DNA of 64,000 nucleotides, taken from assembly GCF_900156575.1 (NCBI RefSeq), contig NZ_FTNY01000007.1, positions 62,001 to 126,000 on the forward strand. The letters run 5' to 3'. The stretch comes from Chryseobacterium shigense. GTDB lineage: Bacteria; Bacteroidota; Bacteroidia; Flavobacteriales; Weeksellaceae. The stretch's first letter is position 1. Every line of letters starts with the position of its first letter. Positions 8,188 through 16,504 of the stretch are shown here, piece after piece. A program made the position numbers and the translations under genes. The notes beneath the pieces are model-generated. The model was not told the origin of the DNA. It made no database searches and saw only the letters and a program-made list of their open reading frames with translations.

Positions 8188-9432
8188 TTAAGGTTTCATA
8201 TCGTACATCAACAGTGCTGTAACCAATTTGGGTTCTATGAATGTACATTTTGGAGGCATGCTCAGTTTCAGGTCTGAAATTTTGATCATATCGTTGAAAC
8301 TCACAGGATAGATTCCAAATCCTACTTTTCCTTCTCCATTGTCGATTTTTTCTTTTAAAGAATTAATTCCCTGAATATTAGAAGTTCCTTTAGCGTACGT
8401 AATCTTTTCCGAGCTGTCAGAATTCTCAATTTTCAGAATATTCTTAAAAATATATTTATCTAAAAGATGATGGTCAAGATTGTCCAGAGACATTTCTGTT
8501 GAACGCAGATCATGCTTTACATGAAGGGAGTAGAATTTGCCATCCAGATACATGGAAATATGGAATTTCTGAGAAGGGAAGTAAGAAGTTTCACCTTTTT
8601 CATGAATCAGGAAATACTGATCCAGCTCTTTCAGAAATTCTTCACTTGAAAGACCGTTCAGGTCTGACAGGATTCTATTGTAATCGTGGATTTTGATCGA
8701 TTGGTTGGATACGATAAAGCTGTATACAAAATTATACGCTTCAGTACCGTTATGCTTTTTGTTTTTCTCCTTGTGGTACTTTGCATTCAATGCGGTAGAA
8801 CCAATTCTGTGGTGTCCGTCCGCAATGTAGAAAGAGTCAATCTGGTCGATGACCTCTTTGAACTGCTGAAGTTTCAGACGGTTGTCTATTCTCCAGATCT
8901 TGTGTCTGATCCCGATAGAATCTACATGATTGAAAATAGGAACATTCTTCTCTTCATGATTCATCAGAAGCTCAATCTTGGAATTGGAAGGATAAGTAAG
9001 CAGTACAGGTTCTGCCTGTAGGTTTACTTTTTCAAGATAATGAGCCAGCTTTTCCTTTTTCTGAGGAATGGTACTTTCATGCCTTTTGATCTTTCCGTTC
9101 CAGAAATCTTCAATACTTGCTAATCCGAGCAATCCTCTGAAGATCTGTTTGTTGGGGTAGATTTGCTCATAAAGATAATAAGCTGAACTGTCCTGGACCA
9201 GTTTTTTTTCATCCAGAAGCTCTTCAAACGTTGAGCGGATCTTTCTTAAATTCCGGTCAATATCTTTAGATTTACTTACAACATAGGGTTTAATCATGTT
9301 GATGTAAGTATTTTCAACTTGAGCTTTCTCTGCGATTTCCTCCTGGGTGAAGTTGTCCAGCGGATGGGTAGGGAAAGTGCTCTCAAAGTCTTTATGAGGT
9401 CTTATTCCACGGAAAGGTTTAAAAACAGGCAT
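8188..9432 (-). CDS. DUF1015 family protein
   Basis: A 414-residue cytoplasmic protein. The N-terminus VFKPFRGIRPHKDF and the motif FYIADGHHRIGSTALN are hallmarks of DUF1015. The biochemical role of this family is not established. It follows serA by 2 bases, and serC lies just upstream on the same strand. DUF1015 genes often sit beside serine-synthesis genes in Bacteroidota, so a role linked to serine or phosphoserine metabolism is likely, but that is inference from context. Confidence 0.9.
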   Translation of the reverse strand: MPVFKPFRGIRPHKDFESTFPTHPLDNFTQEEIAEKAQVENTYINMIKPYVVSKSKDIDRNLRKIRSTFEELLDEKKLVQDSSAYYLYEQIYPNKQIFRGLLGLASIEDFWNGKIKRHESTIPQKKEKLAHYLEKVNLQAEPVLLTYPSNSKIELLMNHEEKNVPIFNHVDSIGIRHKIWRIDNRLKLQQFKEVIDQIDSFYIADGHHRIGSTALNAKYHKEKNKKHNGTEAYNFVYSFIVSNQSIKIHDYNRILSDLNGLSSEEFLKELDQYFLIHEKGETSYFPSQKFHISMYLDGKFYSLHVKHDLRSTEMSLDNLDHHLLDKYIFKNILKIENSDSSEKITYAKGTSNIQGINSLKEKIDNGEGKVGFGIYPVSFNDMIKISDLKLSMPPKCTFIEPKLVTALLMYDMKP

Positions 9433-9434
9433 AT

Positions 9435-10400
9435 TTATCTTATGGTTTCTTTTTGTAGCTTAATAATTTGTTCTGCAAGTTCTGCGCCGATTTTTTCCTG
9501 GGCATCCACTGTATTTCCTCCTACGTGAGGGGAAAGGGATAAAGCAGGGTTCATCAGTAAAGGAAGTTCCGGAGTCGGTTCGCTTTCAAACACGTCCAGT
9601 GCAGCTCCCGCCACTTTTTCGGATTCGATAAAATCAATAAGCGTTACTTCATTGATTACACCTCCTCTTGCAGTATTAACGATGTAGACGCCGTCTTTCA
9701 TTTTTTCAAACTGAGGCGTGTCTATAATATATTCATTTGTTTTTGGCGTATTGATGCTGATGAAATCCGTGTCTTTAAGAAAAGCATCCATATCATTGGT
9801 AGAAGTGATCTCAAAATTCAGACTCTGTCCGTCGAAAAAGTCCAGGGTAAGAACTCTTGTCTTTGGATTTTTGGTCAGTACTTTGATTTTCATTCCTAAT
9901 GCTATTCCCATTTTCACCACTTCCTGCCCGATACTTCCAAAGCCAATCACTCCAAGTGTTTTTCCTGAAAGTTCATACGCTTTGCTGAATGACTTTTTCA
10001 TGGCCTCGAAGTGAGTTTCTCCCTCCAGCGGCATCAGTCGGTTCGATTCGTGAAGAAATCTTGCCAGAGCAAAAAAGTGTCCGAAAACAAGTTCGGCTAC
10101 TGATTTTGAAGATGCTGTAGGGGTATTGATTACTTTGATCCCTTTGCTTTTCGCATAATCTACATCAATATTGTCCATCCCTATACCACCGCGCCCGATG
10201 ATTTTCAGGCTTGGGCAGGCATCAATGATGTCCTGTCTTACTTTCGTCGTGCTTCTTACCAAAAGAATATCTACGTTATTTTCATTGATAAAATTGATAA
10301 CGTGATTCTGAGCCACTCTGTTGGGCAGAACTTCAAATCCTGCTTCCGTAAGGGCCAGTTCTCCTGTTTTCGAGATTCCGTCGTTTGCTAAAACTTTCAT
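9435..10400 (-). CDS. serA: D-3-phosphoglycerate dehydrogenase
   Basis: A 321-residue NAD-dependent 2-hydroxyacid dehydrogenase that would oxidise 3-phosphoglycerate to 3-phosphohydroxypyruvate, the first step of serine synthesis. It shows the substrate region IGRGGIGMDNIDVDYAKSKG, the Rossmann motif GVIGFGSIGQEVVK, the catalytic Arg region VNTARGGVINE and the active-site His in SPHVGGNT. It lacks the C-terminal ACT regulatory domain of long SerA forms, so serine feedback through ACT is not expected. The assignment as serA rather than another 2-hydroxyacid dehydrogenase rests on the adjacent serC. Confidence 0.92.
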   Translation of the reverse strand: MKVLANDGISKTGELALTEAGFEVLPNRVAQNHVINFINENNVDILLVRSTTKVRQDIIDACPSLKIIGRGGIGMDNIDVDYAKSKGIKVINTPTASSKSVAELVFGHFFALARFLHESNRLMPLEGETHFEAMKKSFSKAYELSGKTLGVIGFGSIGQEVVKMGIALGMKIKVLTKNPKTRVLTLDFFDGQSLNFEITSTNDMDAFLKDTDFISINTPKTNEYIIDTPQFEKMKDGVYIVNTARGGVINEVTLIDFIESEKVAGAALDVFESEPTPELPLLMNPALSLSPHVGGNTVDAQEKIGAELAEQIIKLQKETIR

Positions 10401-10516
10401 GTGTTATGGTCTTAATCGATGTTGGATATAAGATGTTAGAAATTAGACTTTAAAGTCTGATATTCTGCATCTGAAATCTTCAGATTTTTTTAATTTTTTT
10501 GGCCGTCTAATATAAG

Positions 10517-11581
10517 TTATTTTATTGACTTCATAACATCCACCAGAACCTGCACGCTTTCAATCGGTAAAGCGTTGTATAAGCTGGCTCTGTAACCTCC
10601 AAGGCTTCTGTGTCCGTTCAGTCCGCTGATCCCCGCAGCCTTCCATGCGTTGTCAAATTCTTCTTTTTTACTTTCGTCTTTCAACTGGAAAGAAACATTC
10701 ATTAGTGAACGGTCTTCTTCTACACAAAACGTTTCAAAAAGAGGGTTATTATCAATTTCATCATATAAAAGTTTTGCCTTCGTTTCATTTCTTGCTTCTG
10801 CTGCTGCAATTCCTCCATTCTTTTCAAGATACTGTAGCGTAAGAAGAGAAGCGTAAACAGGGAAAACCGGAGGGGTATTATACATCGATTCTTTTGAAAT
10901 ATGCTGAGAATAATCCAGTATAGACAACATATTTTCTCTCCCTGTTTTTCCAAGAATTTCTTTTTTGATCACCACCAAGGTTACACCGGCAGGTCCCATG
11001 TTTTTCTGAGCTCCGGCATAAATCAGATCAAATTTGGAGAAATCGAGCTGTCTTGAGAAAATATCAGAACTCATATCACAAACTATCAGAGTATCTACTT
11101 CAGGAAAAGATTTCATCTGAGTTCCGTAAATCGTATTGTTTGAGGTGCAGTGGAAATAATCGTATTCTGAACCTATGGTATAATCTTTAGGAATGAAAGA
11201 ATAATTGTCTTCTTTGGAAGAACCTACTACTTCCACAGTTCCTAATTTTTTGGCTTCTTTAATAGCACCCGCTGCCCATGTTCCCGTGTCAAGATAAGCT
11301 GCTTTACCGCCTACTTTTAACAGGTTGTAAGGAACCATCGCAAACTGAAGGCTTGCACCGCCTCCTAAATAAAGTACTTCATAATCATCACCAAGGTTCA
11401 TCAGTCTTTTCACAATGGCACGCGCTTCGTCCATTACCGCAACAAAATCTTTGCTTCTGTGCGAAATTTCAAGAAGAGACAATCCAATCCCGTTGAAATC
11501 TAAAATAGCTTCTGCTGATTTTTCGAATACCTCCTGAGGTAAGATACAGGGTCCTGCGCTGAAGTTGTGCTTTTTGCTCAT
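10517..11581 (-). CDS. serC: Phosphoserine aminotransferase
   Basis: A 354-residue PLP enzyme that converts 3-phosphohydroxypyruvate and glutamate to phosphoserine and 2-oxoglutarate. The start at 11581 gives MSKKHNFSAGPCILPQEV, the usual SerC N-terminus; the frame from 11605 adds eight residues with no support. Recognisable elements are LLEISHRSKDF, the phosphate-binding LGGGASLQFAMVPYNLL, and YAGAQKNMGPAGVTLVVI, which holds the PLP lysine. It is the first gene of serC-serA-DUF1015. No phosphoserine phosphatase (serB) is in the window. Confidence 0.96.
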   Translation of the reverse strand: MSKKHNFSAGPCILPQEVFEKSAEAILDFNGIGLSLLEISHRSKDFVAVMDEARAIVKRLMNLGDDYEVLYLGGGASLQFAMVPYNLLKVGGKAAYLDTGTWAAGAIKEAKKLGTVEVVGSSKEDNYSFIPKDYTIGSEYDYFHCTSNNTIYGTQMKSFPEVDTLIVCDMSSDIFSRQLDFSKFDLIYAGAQKNMGPAGVTLVVIKKEILGKTGRENMLSILDYSQHISKESMYNTPPVFPVYASLLTLQYLEKNGGIAAAEARNETKAKLLYDEIDNNPLFETFCVEEDRSLMNVSFQLKDESKKEEFDNAWKAAGISGLNGHRSLGGYRASLYNALPIESVQVLVDVMKSIK

Positions 11582-11663
11582 ATTTTTACTTTTTAGGTTG
11601 TGCAAGGTGGTTGCGCTTGCGGTTTATTATTGTTATTTACTAGATTCTTTGAGATTTAAAGGT

Positions 11664-11692
11664 AAAAAAACCGTCTCATAGTGGTGAGACGG
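11664..11692 (-). terminator. Terminator of the ferredoxin gene
   Basis: Stem ccgtctca / tgagacgg with a tagtgg loop; the A run at 11664-11670 gives a T tract on the minus strand. It lies 9 bases after the ferredoxin stop codon. Confidence 0.9.
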
Positions 11693-11700
11693 AGCCTTTA

Positions 11701-12051
11701 TTATTCACCGTGTAAGAACGCTTTTTTCTCAAGCAGCGCCTCTTCAGATTCTACGTGGTCTTCGTCAGGAACACAACAGTCTACCGGGCAAACCGCTGCA
11801 CACTGAGGTTCTTCGTGGAATCCTTTACATTCCGTACATTTGTCTGTAACAATGAAATACACATCATCACTCACAGGTTCCTGCGGCGAATCTGCATCTA
11901 CCGTAAGTCCTGACGGCATAGTCACTGTACCGGCAAGAGCGGTGCCTTCAGAAGCTTTCCAGTCTACGGCTCCTTCATATATTGCATTATTTGGGCATTC
12001 CGGTTCACAGGCACCGCAATTAATGCATTCATCAGTTATTTTAATAGCCAT
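11701..12051 (-). CDS. 4Fe-4S dicluster ferredoxin
   Basis: A 116-residue electron carrier with two cluster-binding regions. The first is CINCGACEPECP (Cys9, 12, 15, 19). The second is CTECKGFHEEPQCAAVCP (Cys72, 75, 84, 88) with extra cysteines just after. The longer spacing in the second motif is typical of the ferredoxins found widely in Bacteroidota. Residues about 27-65 form an acidic insert. It is divergently transcribed from a LuxC-like acyl-CoA reductase with overlapping promoter boxes, which hints at shared control. The redox partner is not shown by the sequence. Confidence 0.93.
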   Translation of the reverse strand: MAIKITDECINCGACEPECPNNAIYEGAVDWKASEGTALAGTVTMPSGLTVDADSPQEPVSDDVYFIVTDKCTECKGFHEEPQCAAVCPVDCCVPDEDHVESEEALLEKKAFLHGE

Positions 12052-12064
12052 CGCTAATTTTTTT

Positions 12065-12082
12065 TAAATTTGCACAAAATTA
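12065..12082. promoter_or_regulatory. Overlapping divergent promoters
   Basis: TAAATTTG at 12065-12072 is a Bacteroidota -7 box facing the acyl-CoA reductase. CAAAATTA at 12075-12082 is the same box (TAATTTTG) on the minus strand, facing the ferredoxin. Only 2 bases separate them, so the two polymerases would compete. I see no clear -33 TTG for either. Confidence 0.55.
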
Positions 12083-12110
12083 CAAAATATTCCCCAATTT
12101 AAAAGTAATT

Positions 12111-13145
12111 ATGAATATCGAAAATCAAGTTTTAGGACTTATTAAGTTAAGTGACTATATAAAAGAGTATTTATCAAAGGATCAGGAAGATGATAACGGA
12201 GCTGATAATGAGTTCAGATCATTGCTCAAAAGGTCTGAAATAGAAAACCCGTGGTTTACTATTGATAATCAGAAATTTGCTCTTCAGGAGTGGGCGAATC
12301 TGCTTACCCGGGAAAATATCAATAACTGGATAAGAAACTATTCCGTTTCTAAAATTTCTAAAAAAGTAGGATTGATTCTTGCCGGGAATATTCCCCTGGT
12401 AGGATTTCACGATGTGGTCTCCGTGGTTTTGAGCGGGCATATTCCGTTGATCAAACTGTCTTCTAAAGATAGACTGATGGTTCCGTTCCTCCTTAAAAAA
12501 TGGAATGAGTTTTCCGGAGATGCCGTTCAGTTTGAATGGGTTGAAAGATTGGAGAATTTTGATGCTGTGATTGCAACAGGAAGTAATAATACAGCAAGAT
12601 ACCTTGAATATTATTTCAAAAATCATTTAAGCATCATCAGAAAAAACAGAACTTCTGCGGCGGTTTTAAAGGGAGATGAGACTCCTGAAGAGCTTCAGTT
12701 GCTGGCCGAAGATATTTTCAGATATTTCGGGCTTGGATGCAGAAATGTGACTAGAATTTTTATTCCGGAGGATTTTGTGATTGACAGACTGTTTGAAAGT
12801 TTTACAGGATTTCAGGATATCATCAATCATCATAAATACGCCAACAATTACGATTATAACAGAGCGGTTTACCTTCTGAACCGTGATCTGTTCTGGGATA
12901 ATAATTTTGTGATGCTGAAAGAAGATGATAAACTTTTCAGTCCGCTTTCCGTGATTAATTTCAGCCGATATTCATCACTTGATGAAGTGAAAAGTTTTAT
13001 TGCTGAAAATAAGGAAGATATCCAGTGTATTGTTGCAAAAGAAGAGCTCGGGTTGGATTCTATTCCTTTTGGAGAGGCTCAGCACCCTTCTTTGGATACT
13101 TATGCTGATAATGTAGATACGATGAGATTTTTGGAATTGGTCTGA
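12111..13145 (+). CDS. LuxC-like acyl-CoA reductase family protein
   Basis: A 344-residue cytoplasmic protein of the LuxC/acyl-CoA reductase group, built on an aldehyde-dehydrogenase-like fold. It shows the nucleotide-binding region VGLILAGNIPLVGFHDV, the motif ATGSNNTARYLEYYF and a candidate catalytic Cys210 in FGLGCRNVTRIF. Members reduce acyl-CoA or acyl-enzyme to aldehyde with NADPH. No luxD, luxE or luciferase genes are nearby, so bioluminescence is not implied. It is divergent from the ferredoxin, an arrangement I recall from other Flavobacteriia. The substrate is unknown. Confidence 0.85.
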   Translation: MNIENQVLGLIKLSDYIKEYLSKDQEDDNGADNEFRSLLKRSEIENPWFTIDNQKFALQEWANLLTRENINNWIRNYSVSKISKKVGLILAGNIPLVGFHDVVSVVLSGHIPLIKLSSKDRLMVPFLLKKWNEFSGDAVQFEWVERLENFDAVIATGSNNTARYLEYYFKNHLSIIRKNRTSAAVLKGDETPEELQLLAEDIFRYFGLGCRNVTRIFIPEDFVIDRLFESFTGFQDIINHHKYANNYDYNRAVYLLNRDLFWDNNFVMLKEDDKLFSPLSVINFSRYSSLDEVKSFIAENKEDIQCIVAKEELGLDSIPFGEAQHPSLDTYADNVDTMRFLELV

Positions 13146-13189
13146 TTTTCGTATCTTAACTCACCGATTTACCCAATAACAGATAGATT

Positions 13190-13627
13190 ATGAAAAAAAT
13201 ATTGTTAGGACTTACGATGCTTGCCGCACAGCTGATGTTTGCTCAGAAAGTTACCGGCGTGAAGGTAGAAAAAGCTCAGAAAGAAGTTCCGGCACAGTTG
13301 AGCAAAGAGAAGATTAATTTGTATAATGACAACTTTCTTAAGTTTGTCACAGCACTTAAAGCTTCAGACCGACCTGCTATTGATTTGCTTCTTTCAGACA
13401 AGGTAAAAGAAATCGTGACGGATGACGTCCTGAAAAAAGTGAAGGAAGGCTTTGATGTCAATAAAAAATTGGAGATTTTAAAAACAGGCTATCATAAACT
13501 AATGGACGGGTCCAATTTGCCAAGCATTCATTACAAATATGCAGGAGATTCAAAAGAGGTGATTATGGCTGTATTTGAAGAGGATGGAAAGATCCTTGGA
13601 GTAATGCCGGCGAAAAAAGAAAAATAA
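13190..13627 (+). CDS. Secreted hypothetical protein
   Basis: 145 residues with a clear signal peptide (MKKILLGLTMLAAQLMFAQ). The mature part is Lys-rich and mixed helix/strand, with YNDNFLKFVTALKASDRPAI and KYAGDSKEVIMAVFEEDGK. The length and pattern are compatible with a small periplasmic alpha/beta fold, but no family was recognised. It lies 44 bases after the acyl-CoA reductase and 30 bases before the Bax inhibitor-1 protein, on the same strand, so a shared transcript is possible. Confidence 0.75.
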   Translation: MKKILLGLTMLAAQLMFAQKVTGVKVEKAQKEVPAQLSKEKINLYNDNFLKFVTALKASDRPAIDLLLSDKVKEIVTDDVLKKVKEGFDVNKKLEILKTGYHKLMDGSNLPSIHYKYAGDSKEVIMAVFEEDGKILGVMPAKKEK

Positions 13628-13657
13628 TTTTATATTCGAAACAAAAAAATACTAACT

Positions 13658-14356
13658 ATGATGACAGATGTCTTGGTTGCCCATTCCTCAGATGTGGAAA
13701 AAGCAGCTTTTTACAGAAAAACGTATATGCACGTTGCTTTATCAATCCTTTCAATCCTTGCGTTTATTGGGGTTGAAACCATTTTATTAAAAACGGTTCC
13801 TGTAGAAATCATTGCGATGATGTTCGGGCAGAAATATACCTGGTTACTGATCATTGGTGTTTTCTGGCTGGCTTCCATGTTAGCGTCTAAATGGTCGCTT
13901 TCTCAGAGCAGGACTACCCAGTATTTCGGACTTGGATTTTATGTCATTCTGGAGGCTGTGATCTTTATGCCGATGCTTTATATTGCTGCGGGAATGCAGG
14001 GTGGAGGGAATATTATTTTCCAGGCTGCCATGCTTACGATTGCCATGTTTGCAGGTCTTTCTTTAATAGCATTTACTTCTAAAAGAGATTTTTCATTCTT
14101 AAGAAATATCATTATTATCGGAGGTTTTCTTTCGATAGGATTGATTGTGGCGGGCGCTATTTTCGGGTTCAATCTGGGGCTTTGGTTCTCGGTAGGAATG
14201 ATGGTTCTGGCTTCTGCAAGTATTCTGTATGAAACCAGCAAACTTAAAAATACCTACACTACAGGACAGTATGTGGGAGCTTCTTTGCAGCTTTTCGCCT
14301 CTATTATGCTGTTGTTCTGGTATATTCTTAGAATCTTGATGAGCAGAAGAAGCTAA
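13658..14356 (+). CDS. Bax inhibitor-1/YccA family membrane protein
   Basis: A 232-residue inner-membrane protein with about seven hydrophobic segments, beginning VALSILSILAFIGVETILL and ending ASIMLLFWYILRILMSRR. The short N-terminus, the FGLGFYVILEAVIFMPMLY segment and the small polar C-terminus fit the Bax1-I (YccA/YbhL) family. Bacterial members have been linked to pH-sensitive calcium leak (BsYetJ) or to modulating FtsH (YccA). Which role applies here cannot be told. A hairpin at 14424-14455 probably ends the transcript. Confidence 0.88.
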   Translation: MMTDVLVAHSSDVEKAAFYRKTYMHVALSILSILAFIGVETILLKTVPVEIIAMMFGQKYTWLLIIGVFWLASMLASKWSLSQSRTTQYFGLGFYVILEAVIFMPMLYIAAGMQGGGNIIFQAAMLTIAMFAGLSLIAFTSKRDFSFLRNIIIIGGFLSIGLIVAGAIFGFNLGLWFSVGMMVLASASILYETSKLKNTYTTGQYVGASLQLFASIMLLFWYILRILMSRRS

Positions 14357-14423
14357 ATTTAGTTATGAGTTTTAAGTTATGAATGATGAGTTTTAAGACA
14401 TTCTTCTAACTTCAATATACAAT

Positions 14424-14455
14424 CCTGGTGATTCATTCATCAGGATTTTTTGTTT
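14424..14455 (+). terminator. Terminator after the Bax inhibitor-1 gene
   Basis: Stem aatcctggtg / catcaggatt (one G-T pair) followed by tttttg. A similar hairpin in inverted orientation lies at 14766-14799. Confidence 0.7.
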
Positions 14456-14479
14456 TAATTTTTAAATCTTTCAATCTTT

Positions 14480-14754
14480 AACCACAAATATCACAAATGG
14501 CTTCACAAATATCACAATTGACAGGCTAAAACATTCGTGTCATTTGTGTAAAATATTTGTGCAATTAGTATTTTAAACCATGTGCTCGATTAAATTTTTA
14601 AAATTCTTGAATATTTGAATTTTTAAATCTTTGAATGCTTCAATCTTTCAATTTTTAACCACAAATACTACAAATGATTCCACAAATATCACAATTTGCA
14701 GACTAAAGCATTCGTGTCATTAGTGCAAAAAACTCGTGTTATTCGTGTTTTAAA
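14480..14754. repeat. Two direct repeats of about 99 bp
   Basis: Copies at about 14480-14578 and 14656-14754, 176 bases apart. Both start aaccacaaata and contain cacaaatatcacaatt and cattcgtgtcatt, and both end in ttttaaa. Identity is partial. Shorter pieces of the same motif (cacaaatatcacaaat) occur near 58014. These look like dispersed intergenic repeats, not a CRISPR array. Confidence 0.75.
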
Positions 14755-14765
14755 TAAAGAAACCC

Positions 14766-14799
14766 AAAAAATCCTGATGACATTCACCGGGATTTTTAA
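14766..14799. terminator. Inverted partner hairpin
   Basis: aaaaatcctgatg pairs imperfectly with caccgggattttt. Reverse-complemented, it closely matches the hairpin at 14424-14455, so the two form an inverted pair enclosing the direct repeats. Confidence 0.5.
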
Positions 14800-14985
14800 T
14801 AGGATTCTTTAACTTGTATAAACAACGGCAACGGCATCAGCAATGGCATATTACAGAAGCTTTGAAGCATGTATTATCAATGAAATTAAAGAATGGAGAA
14901 AATAGAGTGTCGAGGAAAGCCTCAGTAGTATTGTGTCTGAATCTTTTAATTATTAAATCTTTTAATGATTCAATAAAGAAAAAAA

Positions 14986-15234
14986 CTATTTATCAATAGA
15001 TCCTAAGACCTTCTGAGCAAAAGAATTTAGAGCGTCTTTCTCGCTCATTCCGTTCTGAACGCTGGCGTGTACTTCCAAAGCACCGCAGATATTGGTGATC
15101 AGCTCTCCTGCAACATTTAAATCCTCTTCGCTGGTTCCTCTGAATTCGCAGAAGCTTTCCAGTACTTCTAATGTTTTTTCAAGATTTTCAGGGGTCTGAT
15201 TCTGATAGAACTGTCTGATTACGGGTAACTTCAT
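14986..15234 (-). CDS. DUF6952-like small protein
   Basis: An 82-residue acidic, helical cytoplasmic protein (KLPVIRQFYQNQTPENLEKT...). I associate this sequence pattern with DUF6952, a small family found next to thioredoxin genes in Flavobacteriia; the family name is from memory. It follows the thioredoxin gene by 2 bases, and peroxiredoxin lies further upstream on the same strand, which suggests a role in thiol redox or peroxide defence. The mature sequence contains two cysteines (ESFCEF and NICGAL), which may or may not matter. Confidence 0.75.
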   Translation of the reverse strand: MKLPVIRQFYQNQTPENLEKTLEVLESFCEFRGTSEEDLNVAGELITNICGALEVHASVQNGMSEKDALNSFAQKVLGSIDK

Positions 15235-15236
15235 TA

Positions 15237-15542
15237 TTATAGTTCGTTAAAAAGGTTAATTAAACTTTCAGCCTGGTTGCTCTGTACCTGGTTGACCAAT
15301 TCACCGTTTTTGAAAACTGCGAAAGTAGGAAGGTTGTCAACAGTTGCTAATTTTCTGCTTTCAGGAAGTTTTTCAGCATCTACATACAAGAATGGAATAT
15401 CTTCATTTTCTGCTGCTAATTTTTTAAATTTAGGCTTCATGATTCTGCAGTTTCCGCACCATGTTGCGCCATACTGAACAACTACTTTTTCGTTGTCATT
15501 CACGATATTCTGTAAAGTATCTTCTGTTAATTCTGTGTACAT
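15237..15542 (-). CDS. Thioredoxin family protein
   Basis: A 101-residue cytoplasmic thioredoxin fold with active site ATWCGNCRIMKP (Cys29, Cys32). The motif is CGNC instead of the usual CGPC, which normally alters redox potential. The cis-proline region is DNLPTFAVFKNGE. It is likely to reduce the peroxiredoxin encoded 149 bases upstream on the same strand. The gap between them carries AT-rich repeated tacattgttac-like text. Confidence 0.93.
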   Translation of the reverse strand: MYTELTEDTLQNIVNDNEKVVVQYGATWCGNCRIMKPKFKKLAAENEDIPFLYVDAEKLPESRKLATVDNLPTFAVFKNGELVNQVQSNQAESLINLFNEL

Positions 15543-15691
15543 AAGTTAAATTTTATGAAATTTAACAATGCAGCAATTGGGTAATGTATCAGTGTATCAA
15601 TTATGAAATATTGAAATTTCAGATATTGGTACATTGTTACACTGCTATATTGTTACATTAGAACAATTGCTACATTGTTATAGTGTTTTGA

Positions 15692-16324
15692 TTAGTTCTT
15701 AGCTAAGTATTCTGCGGTAGAAGTTCTGTCAGCTTTCATAGCATCTTTTCCTTCTTCCCAGTTAGCAGGACATACTTCACCATGTTTTTGAACGTGAGTG
15801 TAAGCGTCAATTAATCTTAAATATTCTTTCACGTTTCTTCCAAGAGGCATATCGTTGACAGACTCGTGGAAAATTTTTCCAGTTTCGTCAATCAGGTAAG
15901 TGGCTCTGTATGTTACATTAGAACCTGTGAAAGTTTCCTCTCCATCTTCATTGTATTCGAAATCCTGGTCTACAATTCCTAAGATGTTAGCCAGTTGTCT
16001 GTGAGTGTCAGCTAAAAGTGGGTAAGTTACTCCTTCGATCCCTCCGTTATCTTTTGAAACGTTCAACCATGCGAAGTGTACCTCATTGGTATCACAAGAA
16101 GCACCGATTACTTTAGTGTTTCTTTTTGCAAATTCACCTAAAGCATCCTGGAAAGCGTGAAGCTCTGTAGGACATACGAAAGTGAAATCCTTCGGATACC
16201 AGAATAAGATTACTTTTTGTTGGTTTGAAGTCGCTTCTTCAAGGATGTTGATTCTAAGATCGTCACCCATTTCAGACATCGCATCGATTGTTACATTGGG
16301 GAATTTTTTTCCTACTAAAGACAT
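15692..16324 (-). CDS. 2-Cys peroxiredoxin (AhpC/Prx1 type)
   Basis: A 210-residue peroxidase that reduces hydrogen peroxide and alkyl peroxides. The peroxidatic Cys51 lies in DFTFVCPTEL, and the resolving cysteine, about residue 185, lies in GEVCPANWEEG near the C-terminus. Both typical 2-Cys motifs are intact. The helper reductase is probably the thioredoxin encoded downstream, since no AhpF is nearby. A well-formed Bacteroidota promoter lies at 16357-16387. No OxyR-type regulator is adjacent. Confidence 0.95.
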   Translation of the reverse strand: MSLVGKKFPNVTIDAMSEMGDDLRINILEEATSNQQKVILFWYPKDFTFVCPTELHAFQDALGEFAKRNTKVIGASCDTNEVHFAWLNVSKDNGGIEGVTYPLLADTHRQLANILGIVDQDFEYNEDGEETFTGSNVTYRATYLIDETGKIFHESVNDMPLGRNVKEYLRLIDAYTHVQKHGEVCPANWEEGKDAMKADRTSTAEYLAKN

Positions 16325-16356
16325 AATTTTCTGTTTTTATATTAAATTTTCTATTG

Positions 16357-16387
16357 CAAAGATATCAATATTCCATCTATCGAACAA
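16357..16387 (-). promoter_or_regulatory. Promoter of the peroxiredoxin gene
   Basis: On the minus strand, TATCTTTG (16357-16364) matches the -7 consensus TAnnTTTG, and TTG (16385-16387) lies 20 bases upstream, within the known -33 spacing. The start codon is 33 bases downstream of the -7 box. Confidence 0.7.
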
Positions 16388-16439
16388 ATCAATATCGATA
16401 AATAAAATCTATAATTGTTTTCAATGGAACTATAAGAAA

Positions 16440-16468
16440 AAAGCCCTGAAATCAGAGCTTTTTGTTTA
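16440..16468 (-). terminator. Terminator of the aminotransferase gene
   Basis: aagccctga pairs with tcagagctt (one mismatch); the A run on its left becomes a T tract on the minus strand. Confidence 0.65.
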
Positions 16469-16504
16469 CTTTATACTAATTTTTAGTAAGTCTGATTTAA
16501 TCTT

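Larger units (their letters stand above)
14357..14985. other. Intergenic repeat region
   Basis: No gene is convincing; an open frame at 14814-14999 has unlike composition and no start context. The region holds two direct repeats of about 99 bp and two near-identical inverted hairpins, listed separately. AT-rich text such as tttaaatctttcaatcttta recurs in front of both repeats. Confidence 0.6.

Noticed and set aside
12111..13145. Bioluminescence genes
   Set aside because: The LuxC-like reductase has no luxA, luxB, luxD or luxE nearby, and this family is widespread in non-luminous Bacteroidota.
14480..14754. Possible CRISPR array
   Set aside because: Only two long, imperfect copies with a 77-base gap; no regular repeat-spacer pattern and no cas genes.
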